Part shown: piece by piece, positions 7,491 to 12,975 of the stretch
Layout: each line of letters opens with the position of its first letter
Numbering within the stretch: the first letter of the stretch is position 1
From: Candidatus Bathyarchaeota archaeon
GTDB lineage: Archaea > Thermoproteota > Bathyarchaeia > Bathyarchaeales > UBA233
Reading direction: 5' to 3'
Length of the DNA stretch: 12,975 nucleotides
Assembly (NCBI GenBank): GCA_003661945.1
Contig: QMXC01000009.1
Coordinates: 1 to 12,975, forward strand
Notes under the pieces: model-generated
Seen by the model: the letters and a program-made list of their open reading frames with translations, nothing else
Told to the model about the DNA's origin: nothing
Database searches by the model: none
Translations under genes and position numbers: made by a program

Positions 7491-8030
7491 TTATTCATGT
7501 TTTTTAGCCATTTTTCTGATAAAGGCTTTTATCCGCTCCTTATCGCCGCTTATGAGAAAATACCCGTCAGGCTGCCTTTTACACGAGAGATTCTCCTCTT
7601 CAGCTATTCTACGTATAACTTCTTCAGGAGTTTCTGCTGAAGCCTTTATTCGAATCCATTGTTCTTCCCGTGGAACCCCTGGAACAAAGTGGGAAACAGA
7701 AGAGCCAGCTTCAGCTTCGGCTTCTTCTGCGGCTTTCTCTTGAGCCTTTGTCAATTTTTCAATCCATTCCTTGAAAAATTCCTCGCCTATTGTTTGGGCT
7801 TCAGAGAAAAGGAAAAACTCCACGTTTGACAAGTACTGTTCGATTTTCGGAATAACCGTTCCCTCACATGTCTTGTCAGCTTTTGCTACTTGAATCAGTG
7901 TTCTAGCCGAACGTAAATCCTGCATTATATTAGCGGGAATTTGTTTGCCCTTTTTTCTGAATTCGGTAACCATGTCTGACAAAACCTTCCAAACAGCTTC
8001 GTATGTCAAATCTTGTTCCTCCAACAACAT
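7491..8030 (-). CDS. Uncharacterised archaeal protein, DUF2096-like
   Basis: A soluble protein of 179 residues with no signal peptide or membrane segment. I match it from memory, with moderate confidence, to the archaeal DUF2096 group, whose function is not known. Residues 10-95 are helical (AVWKVLSDMVTEFRKKGKQI, then PANIMQDLRSARTLI). Residues 96-112 are an Ala/Glu-rich linker. Residues 123-179 look like a small alpha/beta domain (QWIRIKASAETPEEVIRRIAEEE, then DGYFLISGDKERI). It starts four bases after the DUF1805 stop, so the two genes are almost certainly one transcript. The ATG at 8030 has no clear Shine-Dalgarno. A perfect GGAGG at 8018-8022 instead lies 8 bases before an in-frame TTG at 8009, which may be the real start (172 residues). 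Confidence 0.8.
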   Translation of the reverse strand: MLLEEQDLTYEAVWKVLSDMVTEFRKKGKQIPANIMQDLRSARTLIQVAKADKTCEGTVIPKIEQYLSNVEFFLFSEAQTIGEEFFKEWIEKLTKAQEKAAEEAEAEAGSSVSHFVPGVPREEQWIRIKASAETPEEVIRRIAEEENLSCKRQPDGYFLISGDKERIKAFIRKMAKKHE

Positions 8031-8034
8031 TTAC

Positions 8035-8328
8035 TTAAAGGAAGCGTTTAACAGCTTCTTTGCCGAGCATTCCGACCTTGACACCTAAGGCTTCGGCTTT
8101 GGAGGAAGCCGCCTTAACTTCTTTGTTCAGCATTTCTTCGAAGGTTGTTACACCTGATACAACAGCAGCGGCTACGCCGAGTTTTTCAGCAGCCTCCATG
8201 TTTAGGAAGCCGCACATGAGGAAGCCGCGTTTGCCTACTATCAGCATTAAAGGCGGAGATTCTGGCAGTTCCACCTTCAAGCCTAATGCCGTTTTACCAT
8301 CAAAGCCAAGTTGAGCTATGTGAATCAT
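8035..8328 (-). CDS. DUF1805 (YunC-like) domain protein
   Basis: A 97-residue single-domain protein of the DUF1805 family, found in many archaea and in Bacillus YunC; its biochemical role is unknown to me. Recognised by the segment GKRGFLMCGFLNMEAAEKLG (residues 32-51), followed by AAAVVSGVTTFEEMLN and a C-terminal LGVKVGMLGKEAV helix. The start GFDGKTALGLKVELPESPPL also fits. Cys39 sits in the conserved LMCG motif. No membrane segment. It is the first gene of a two-gene unit with the DUF2096-like gene and diverges from the lipid synthase gene across a 78-base promoter region. Confidence 0.88.
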   Translation of the reverse strand: MIHIAQLGFDGKTALGLKVELPESPPLMLIVGKRGFLMCGFLNMEAAEKLGVAAAVVSGVTTFEEMLNKEVKAASSKAEALGVKVGMLGKEAVKRFL

Positions 8329-8365
8329 GCTTTTTCATTCCTTTATTGTCAGTTTCGATTATGGC

Positions 8366-8373
8366 TTAAATAA
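8366..8373. promoter_or_regulatory. Shared TATA-like element between DUF1805 and AIP synthase
   Basis: TTAAATAA on the plus strand reads TTATTTAA on the minus strand, so it is TATA-like both ways. It lies 33 bases upstream of the phosphatidyltransferase ATG (predicting a leader of about 10 bases) and 37 bases upstream of the DUF1805 ATG. It is the best promoter candidate for both divergent genes in this 78-base gap. Confidence 0.45.
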
Positions 8374-8406
8374 GGATTGTGATAAAATAGGAGCGAAGGA
8401 CAAGCT

Positions 8407-9015
8407 ATGTTGACACGGCTCAAGAAGAAGTTCCAGTCAAAAATCGCTTCTGTAGCAGAGAAGCTAGGGAACGCCGGGTTCACGCCTAACACCATGAGCC
8501 TTCTAGGAATCCTTCTAGCTGTTTTGTCAGCAGCATTCTATATAAACGCGAAAGATTCTCACCTGTTCACTTTTTTAGCCGCTGTTTTACTGTTGCTTTC
8601 GGGATTATGCGACGCGTTGGATGGCGCAATCGCCCGTGTATGTTCGAAAACAACGGTTTTCGGAGGTTTTTTCGACTCGGTTTTAGACCGGTATGCCGAT
8701 GCTTTGGTCTACTCAGCTATAATCCTCGGAGGCTTATGCGAACTTCACTGGGGCGCCATAGCACTGGTTGGTTCTCTGCTCGTTAGTTACACGCGGGCAA
8801 GGGCTGAAGCTGAAAAAGTGAACATGGAGTCGGTGGGTTTGATGGAAAGACCGGAACGGATTATCATAGTTGCGATAGCCACATTAGCGGGAATCTACGT
8901 GGAAGACGCGTTAAACTTCGGGATTCTCCTTTTAGCAGTATTAACAAACATTACAGTTGTGCAGAGAATTTTCTATTTCTACAAGAAAACAAAACCGAAT
9001 GAGAGTGGAACTTAA
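8407..9015 (+). CDS. CDP-alcohol phosphatidyltransferase, probable archaetidylinositol phosphate synthase
   Basis: An integral membrane enzyme of 202 residues. The complete CDP-alcohol phosphotransferase motif is present: D69xxD72G73xxA76R77, eight residues, G86xxxD90xxxD94. The first three Asp bind metal and CDP; the last is the likely catalytic base. About six hydrophobic helices are visible (near 30-46, 53-70, 96-113, 115-130, 151-165 and 168-187). The start LKKKFQSKIASVAEKLGNAG...TPNTMSLLG resembles archaeal enzymes that join CDP-archaeol to inositol 1-phosphate, making archaetidylinositol phosphate for polar lipids. The class is certain; the alcohol substrate is inferred from overall resemblance, and glycerol-phosphate or serine acceptors cannot be excluded from sequence alone. 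It converges on rps26e, with four bases between stops. Confidence 0.88.
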   Translation: MLTRLKKKFQSKIASVAEKLGNAGFTPNTMSLLGILLAVLSAAFYINAKDSHLFTFLAAVLLLLSGLCDALDGAIARVCSKTTVFGGFFDSVLDRYADALVYSAIILGGLCELHWGAIALVGSLLVSYTRARAEAEKVNMESVGLMERPERIIIVAIATLAGIYVEDALNFGILLLAVLTNITVVQRIFYFYKKTKPNESGT

Positions 9016-9019
9016 GCGT

Positions 9020-9304
9020 TTATCTTCTACGCCGCTTTCTCCGCTCGTTTTTAGAGCGAACTTTTACTATTCCACGGTGAACCGCGCATGAGACACAGTA
9101 ATATTTAGTTTGCACAGCTGTCGGAAGATACGCGCCTTTCTGACGAAGCTCCTTAGCCAAAGAAGGATCAACTAGGGAAACTCGTCTAGAAACTTTTTTG
9201 GCTTTGTCCCTTGGAACAAGCTCACCACAACTGGCACATTGCACATATCCGCTTCTACCTTTGCCGCCTTTCGACCTTCCACGACTTTTCCTTTTAACAG
9301 GCAA
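9020..9304 (-). CDS. rps26e: Small ribosomal subunit protein S26e
   Basis: A 94-residue S26e, a 30S protein near the mRNA exit channel in eukaryotic ribosomes. It has two CxxC pairs, C23/C26 (QCASCGELVPRDKA) and C70/C73 (KYYCVSCAVHRGIVKVRS), forming the family zinc-binding site, plus basic ends (KRKSRGRSKGGKGRSG and ERRKRRRR). In archaea this protein is confined to TACK and Asgard groups, which helps place the organism. The start is TTG at 9304: in-frame TGA codons lie directly upstream and the encoded PVKRKSRGRSKGGKG matches the usual N-terminus. No well-spaced Shine-Dalgarno is present. The TATA-like element at 9333-9340 predicts a very short or absent leader, consistent with leaderless translation. 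It follows the DUF4438 gene by 50 bases. Confidence 0.95.
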   Translation of the reverse strand: MPVKRKSRGRSKGGKGRSGYVQCASCGELVPRDKAKKVSRRVSLVDPSLAKELRQKGAYLPTAVQTKYYCVSCAVHRGIVKVRSKNERRKRRRR

Positions 9305-9332
9305 TCCTCATCACACAGAGCTTTAAAGTTCG

Positions 9333-9340
9333 ATATTTAG
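9333..9340 (-). promoter_or_regulatory. TATA-like element of rps26e
   Basis: Minus-strand CTAAATAT lies 29-36 bases upstream of the TTG start, predicting transcription to begin within a few bases of the start codon. This agrees with the lack of a properly spaced ribosome binding site. Cotranscription with the upstream DUF4438 gene is also possible. Confidence 0.45.
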
Positions 9341-9354
9341 AAATGAAACTTCAC

Positions 9355-10245
9355 TTATATATCTGTTCTTAATTTCAGAATCTTCGCAATATTTGCTCCC
9401 GGGTCAATTCGCGGCGCTATCTTACCTTTACTCGAAGTGAACAGGGTTGTTACTCCTGGGCCGTGGCCTGAGATGACGGAGTTGCAGTGCACCACTATTC
9501 CGACGGTTACTGCGCCTTTTCGGTATAGCCTACCATAAGTGCTGTCCGCGTCCATTATGGCTACGAGGTCGCCGAGACGTAGATCTTCCAGCCCGTAGGC
9601 TTCCACTGTGGGCTTATCGAAGAGTTGAATGTCATAGTCTCCGGAATAGGTTTGGGTGGCTCCTAACCCGGAACCCATGATTTTCGCTGGAATCTGGTGG
9701 GTAACTGGGATTTCCAGCTTGTCTCCTGCGGGTTTGATGTCGAGGGCTTCCAGAAAGCCGGGGTCGATGTTCATGACTTTTATTTCCGGGAAGTCGAGAA
9801 GCTTCAGTCCTAACCCATAGGTCTTTATCAAAATCTTGTCCCCTATCAAAAGTTTTTCAAGCGTTTCCGGTGGAAAGTCTACTAGCACGTGTTCTATTCC
9901 CCCATGTTTTCCAGTTACTACGCCTTTTGCGCCTTTTGCGTCTCCGCTCACAACAGTGGCTTCGTTGCCTACGCACGATAGGATGTTAAACGCGCGGTTG
10001 GCTGGGGAGTAAACGTCTTCTTTCTCTCGGTTTTGAACGCTTACGCCGGGTTCAACATGGTCGGCTTCCCATCCGCAAGCCGGGTCTCCAACCCGTATGT
10101 TATAGGTTATTCCGCCAACGCCGGGCAAAACAACCGGCTGCCCATCCGCAGAGATTCTGTAGGGGCTTCGACCGTAGATAGGACTTGTTACCTCACCTAC
10201 GACTGAGAGCTTTACAAGTTTTTCCTTGTTCGTTCTTAACACCAT
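9355..10245 (-). CDS. DUF4438 domain protein, function unknown
   Basis: A 296-residue soluble protein closely resembling the DUF4438 family, known from Thermotoga maritima TM1086 (structure solved, function unassigned) and various archaea. Family landmarks: VLRTNKEKLVKLSVVGEVTS at the start, GGITYNIRVGD (44-54), WEADHVEPGVS (59-69), SGDAKGAKGVVTGKHGG (100-116), LIGDKILIKTYGLGLKLLD, IPAKIMGSGLGA (185-196) and GHGPGVTT near the C-terminus. Gly-rich conserved loops and several invariant Asp/His suggest an enzyme or metal binder, but this is inference. The start at 10245 is chosen because AGGAGG (10250-10255) precedes it by four bases and family similarity begins there. An in-frame ATG at 10401 would run through the divergent promoter and into aEF-1beta. 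A weak AATTTTAT on the minus strand (10286-10293) may be its TATA box. Confidence 0.85.
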   Translation of the reverse strand: MVLRTNKEKLVKLSVVGEVTSPIYGRSPYRISADGQPVVLPGVGGITYNIRVGDPACGWEADHVEPGVSVQNREKEDVYSPANRAFNILSCVGNEATVVSGDAKGAKGVVTGKHGGIEHVLVDFPPETLEKLLIGDKILIKTYGLGLKLLDFPEIKVMNIDPGFLEALDIKPAGDKLEIPVTHQIPAKIMGSGLGATQTYSGDYDIQLFDKPTVEAYGLEDLRLGDLVAIMDADSTYGRLYRKGAVTVGIVVHCNSVISGHGPGVTTLFTSSKGKIAPRIDPGANIAKILKLRTDI

Positions 10246-10249
10246 GCTT

Positions 10250-10255
10250 CCTCCT
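10250..10255 (-). promoter_or_regulatory. Shine-Dalgarno deciding the DUF4438 start
   Basis: Minus-strand AGGAGG, the strongest ribosome binding site in the window, four bases before the ATG at 10245. It lies within a 10-base perfect palindrome, CTCCTAGGAG (10251-10260). It supports the short start over the upstream ATG at 10401. Confidence 0.7.
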
Positions 10256-10315
10256 AGGAGCGTTCTATTATGTTTCGAGTTGCTGATAAAATTTGGCTTT
10301 GCTGGATACGTAGGG

Positions 10316-10323
10316 TATATAAA
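10316..10323 (+). promoter_or_regulatory. TATA box of the aEF-1beta gene
   Basis: TATATAAA on the plus strand, 42-49 bases upstream of the ATG at 10365. It predicts a transcript start near 10345-10350 and a leader of about 15-20 bases containing GGGAG as ribosome binding site. Confidence 0.65.
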
Positions 10324-10364
10324 CAAGCGTTGGAAATACAAACGGTAACAGGGAGAAAAGCGAA

Positions 10365-10637
10365 ATGGCGAATGTTGTGGTTTCATATAAGATATTTCCA
10401 ACCGACGTCACTGTAGAGTTCGAACAGCTCAAAAAAGCGATTGAGAATAGCCTTCCAGAATTCGCTTCGATCTACGGCTACGGCGAGGAACCCATAGCCT
10501 TCGGCTTGAAAGCGTTAATTGCTCACATAAAGATTCCCGAAGACAAGTCTGGAGTACTCGAAGAGCTCGAGAACAAACTTCAGCAGATAGAAAACGTCAG
10601 CCAAATACAGACGATAATGGTGCGTAGAACTCGATAG
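10365..10637 (+). CDS. ef1b: Translation elongation factor aEF-1beta
   Basis: A 90-residue archaeal elongation factor 1-beta, the guanine nucleotide exchange factor that recycles aEF-1alpha from its GDP to its GTP form in the cytoplasm. It corresponds to the C-terminal exchange domain of the eukaryotic protein: MANVVVSYKIFPTDVTVEFEQL opening strand, IYGYGEEPIAFGLKALIAHI core, and the NVSQIQTIMVRRTR closing strand. Length is typical for archaea. It has a good TATA box upstream and GGGAG ten bases before the ATG. cdc48 follows 71 bases downstream with its own promoter, so readthrough is possible but not needed. Confidence 0.95.
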   Translation: MANVVVSYKIFPTDVTVEFEQLKKAIENSLPEFASIYGYGEEPIAFGLKALIAHIKIPEDKSGVLEELENKLQQIENVSQIQTIMVRRTR

Positions 10638-10648
10638 ACGAACGAAAC

Positions 10649-10656
10649 TTTAAATA
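10649..10656 (+). promoter_or_regulatory. TATA box of cdc48
   Basis: TTTAAATA preceded by purine-rich ACGAAAC, a good archaeal BRE/TATA pair, 53-60 bases upstream of the ATG at 10709. It predicts initiation near 10680. AGGAG at 10693-10697 would be the ribosome binding site, 11 bases from the start. Confidence 0.7.
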
Positions 10657-10708
10657 CGCAAACAAGGTTTCAACCATCTAGAAATTCTCTTAAGGAGAGC
10701 ATCCCAAA

Positions 10709-12880
10709 ATGGGTGAAGTTCAATTACGAGTGGCAGACGCGAGGCAAAGAGATGTTGGAAGAGGAATCGCTAGAATAGACCAGCAGACGATGCAGAAACT
10801 CGGGATATCAGCCGGAGATGTCATAGAAATAACGGGAAAACGCACCACCTCAGCAATAGCGTGGCCAGCCTACACCGAAGACCAGAACCGCGGCATCATA
10901 CGCATAGACGGTTTCACACGGAAAAACGCCGGGGTAGCAATCAACGAATACGTTATCGTAAGGCCCGCGAAGGTAAAGAACGCGTTAAGCGTCACCCTCG
11001 CCCCCGTTGACATGCGCCTCAACGTGGACGAAGATTTTACACGTTTCGTTAAGAACCGCCTTATGGAACGCACCGTCACAGAAGGAGACACAACCCTCGT
11101 CATGATGCTTGGGCAAGCCATACCCTTTACAGTGACGAAAACACGTCCTCACGGAATAGTTCGCATAACCCAGGACACAAAACTGCAGATATTAAGCGAG
11201 CCGGCGCCGGAAGCCCGGGGAATGCCTAGAACCACCTACGAGGATATAGGGGGACTGCACGAAGAGATTCAACGCGTAAGAGAAATGGTTGAGCTGCCGC
11301 TTCGGCATCCGGAGCTCTTCCAAAGGCTCGGAATAGAGCCGCCGAAAGGCGTGTTGCTCCACGGTCCACCGGGATGCGGGAAAACGCTACTAGCGAGAGC
11401 AGTAGCCAACGAGTCTGAGGCCAACTTTTTCGCTATAAATGGACCTGAAATAATGAGCAAGTTTTACGGCGAGTCAGAAGCTCGTCTCCGCGAAATCTTT
11501 CAGCAGGCACAGCAAAACGCGCCTAGCATAATCTTCATCGATGAGCTTGATGCGATTGCACCTAAACGGGAAGAAGTAACCGGGGAGGTAGAAAGGCGAG
11601 TTGTCGCCCAGCTTTTGGCGTTGATGGATGGCTTAGCGGGAAGGGGAAACGTTATTGTGATAGGAGCCACAAACCGCCCAGACGCCCTTGACCCTGCGCT
11701 GCGGAGACCCGGAAGGTTCGATAGAGAAATTGAAATAGGAGTACCCGATAGGCAGGCGAGATACGAGATATTGCAGATTCACACCCGGGGAATGCCCCTC
11801 GCCGAAGACGTAAACCTCCGCAAACTGGCTGAAATAACCCACGGCTACACGGGCGCAGACCTAGCTGCGCTGTGCCGCGAAACAGCTATGAAAGCTTTGA
11901 GGCGATACTTGCCTGAAATAAACTTGGAAGAAGAAAGGATACCGCCAAGCGTGCTGGAGAAAATGGAAGTCAGAATGGAAGACTTCTTGAACGCGTACAA
12001 GGAGATAACGCCCACAGCCATGCGTGAGGTTTACATAGAAGTCCCAGCGGTCCACTGGGACGCCATAGGCGGACTCCACGAAGTTAAGCAAGAATTAAGA
12101 GAAGCCGTCGAATGGCCAATTAAAAAGCCTGAAATGTTCAAGAGGCTTGGAATAAAACCTCCGAAGGGCGTATTACTCTACGGTCCACCGGGATGCGGCA
12201 AGACTTTGCTGGCGAGGGCGGTTGCAACCGAAAGCGAGGCGAACTTCATAACGATTAAGGGTCCAGAAGTGTTTTCGAAGTGGGTTGGCGAGTCTGAGAA
12301 AGCCATTAGGGAAGTATTCAGAAAAGCCCGAATGGCAGCGCCGTCTGTAATATTCTTCGACGAGTTCGACGCTTTAGTTCCTAAGCGGGGAATGGGCTAC
12401 GCGGACAGCGGAGTAACTGAACGGGTGATAAGCCAGCTTTTAACCGAAATCGACGGCATCCAAACGTTAGAAGACGTGGTAGTCATAGCCGCCACGAACC
12501 GTCCGGACATAATTGACCCAGCGGTTCTCCGACCAGGACGCTTCGACCGTCTGATCTACGTTCCAGAACCAGATGAAAAAGCAAGACTTGAAATATTCCA
12601 GATTTACACGAAGAACATGCCCCTAGCCAAGGACGTAGACCTAAAACATCTGGCAGAAATAACTAATGGATACTCAGGAGCAGACATCGAAGCCTTATGC
12701 CGCGAAGCAGCACTAAACGCCTTGAGGAGAAACCCCAACGCTAAACAAGTAACCAAGGAAGACTTCCAAAAAGCAATGGAAAAGATAGGTCCTTCAATCT
12801 CTAGAGACATGGAAGAATGGTACAAGAGCTTCGCTAAGCAGATTAGGAGGATAAAGAAGCCGGCTACTCCAATCGCATAG
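10709..12880 (+). CDS. cdc48: Cdc48/VAT-type AAA+ ATPase
   Basis: A 723-residue hexameric AAA+ unfoldase of the Cdc48/p97/VAT family that threads substrate proteins for degradation or disassembly. Residues 1-180 form the N-domain (double-psi barrel plus the following beta domain). D1: Walker A GPPGCGKT 219-226, pore loop KFYG 251-254, Walker B IIFIDE 274-279, sensor-1 GATN 319-322, arginine-finger region RRPGRFDR 332-339. D2: Walker A 492-499, pore loop KWVG 524-527, Walker B VIFFDE 547-552, sensor-1 AATN 595-598, LRPGRFDR 607-614. All catalytic residues are intact in both rings. The C-terminus (KKPATPIA) has no obvious hydrophobic-Tyr-X proteasome-docking motif. Own TATA box and AGGAG site; a further gene starts 12 bases after its stop. 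Confidence 0.97.
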   Translation: MGEVQLRVADARQRDVGRGIARIDQQTMQKLGISAGDVIEITGKRTTSAIAWPAYTEDQNRGIIRIDGFTRKNAGVAINEYVIVRPAKVKNALSVTLAPVDMRLNVDEDFTRFVKNRLMERTVTEGDTTLVMMLGQAIPFTVTKTRPHGIVRITQDTKLQILSEPAPEARGMPRTTYEDIGGLHEEIQRVREMVELPLRHPELFQRLGIEPPKGVLLHGPPGCGKTLLARAVANESEANFFAINGPEIMSKFYGESEARLREIFQQAQQNAPSIIFIDELDAIAPKREEVTGEVERRVVAQLLALMDGLAGRGNVIVIGATNRPDALDPALRRPGRFDREIEIGVPDRQARYEILQIHTRGMPLAEDVNLRKLAEITHGYTGADLAALCRETAMKALRRYLPEINLEEERIPPSVLEKMEVRMEDFLNAYKEITPTAMREVYIEVPAVHWDAIGGLHEVKQELREAVEWPIKKPEMFKRLGIKPPKGVLLYGPPGCGKTLLARAVATESEANFITIKGPEVFSKWVGESEKAIREVFRKARMAAPSVIFFDEFDALVPKRGMGYADSGVTERVISQLLTEIDGIQTLEDVVVIAATNRPDIIDPAVLRPGRFDRLIYVPEPDEKARLEIFQIYTKNMPLAKDVDLKHLAEITNGYSGADIEALCREAALNALRRNPNAKQVTKEDFQKAMEKIGPSISRDMEEWYKSFAKQIRRIKKPATPIA

Positions 12881-12892
12881 GTTTGAACTGAA

Positions 12893-12975
12893 ATGTCGAA
12901 AATATGGCGTACCAGCACAGCGAGTTCGGTTGTCCTACAAATCCTTAAAAAGAAAAAAGCGGTAAACGATACGGA
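12893..12975 (+). CDS. Start of an unidentified gene downstream of cdc48 (3'-partial)
   Basis: An ATG at 12893, 12 bases after the cdc48 stop, opens a frame with no stop to the window edge (27 codons, MSKIWRTSTASSVVLQILKK onward). Tight spacing on the same strand suggests an operon partner of cdc48. The SSVVLQILKKKKAVNDT pattern could be the first helix of a winged-helix domain, but too little is visible to name it. No clear Shine-Dalgarno is seen, so translation may be coupled to cdc48. Confidence 0.5.
   Translation, partial: MSKIWRTSTASSVVLQILKKKKAVNDT

Noticed and set aside
9290..9315. Box C-like GTGATGA on the minus strand at the rps26e start, suggesting a C/D guide RNA
   Set aside because: No box D (CTGA) or C'/D' pair follows at a sensible distance; the match is short and explained by the start region.
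10246..10401. N-terminal extension of the DUF4438 gene to the ATG at 10401
   Set aside because: It would overlap the start of aEF-1beta and run through its promoter. The perfect AGGAGG and the family similarity both point to the ATG at 10245.
11353..12246. Direct DNA repeat within cdc48 (about 18 identical bases around each Walker A)
   Set aside because: This is the expected trace of the duplicated D1 and D2 ATPase domains, not a separate element.
1..12975. Search for tRNA, rRNA, CRISPR, insertion sequence or defence cassette
   Set aside because: No cloverleaf, regularly spaced repeat, transposase or toxin-like frame was seen; gaps between genes are all shorter than 130 bases.

Overview
The window is archaeal chromosomal DNA, almost entirely housekeeping genes, packed with short or overlapping junctions. 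Ribosomal protein S26e, which is found in TACK and Asgard archaea but not in Euryarchaeota, occurs here with a complete SMC-ScpA-ScpB condensin operon, which Sulfolobales and most other Crenarchaeota lack. With the GlnRS-like archaeal GluRS, SRP19, S8e, aEF-1beta and a Cdc48/VAT ATPase, this suggests a non-crenarchaeal TACK lineage, most likely Bathyarchaeia. That placement is inference from gene content, not a tree.

Layout, left to right. (1) Positions 2-2091, plus strand: gltX, cut by the left window edge, then SRP19 after 17 bases. (2) Positions 2102-7364, minus strand: the operon smc-scpA-scpB, then rps8e with its own strong TATA box. smc and scpA share one base (TAATG); scpA and scpB overlap by about 50 bases. 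(3) Positions 7491-8328, minus strand: a two-gene unit, a DUF1805 protein followed by a DUF2096-like protein, just upstream of smc. (4) Positions 8407-9015, plus strand: an archaetidylinositol-phosphate-synthase-type CDP-alcohol phosphatidyltransferase, divergent from DUF1805 and converging on S26e. (5) Positions 9020-10245, minus strand: a DUF4438 protein followed by rps26e, which has a TTG start. (6) Positions 10365-12880, plus strand: aEF-1beta and Cdc48, each with a good TATA box, followed by the first 27 codons of a further gene cut by the right edge.

The functional themes are translation (GluRS, S8e, S26e, aEF-1beta), protein targeting and unfolding (SRP19, Cdc48), chromosome organisation (SMC-ScpAB) and membrane lipid head-group synthesis (AIP synthase). 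Three genes have no assigned function: DUF1805, DUF2096-like and DUF4438.

I see no CRISPR array, transposon, tRNA, rRNA, toxin-antitoxin or defence cassette, and no clear undescribed multi-gene system. The best leads are small: a tandem 10-base repeat plus a perfect inverted repeat in front of smc, a perfect 11-base-pair hairpin inside smc, the DUF1805/DUF2096 pair beside condensin, and several start-site problems. The intergenic stretches are all shorter than 130 bases; the largest (7365-7490, 10246-10364, 8329-8406 and 10638-10708) hold the promoters listed.
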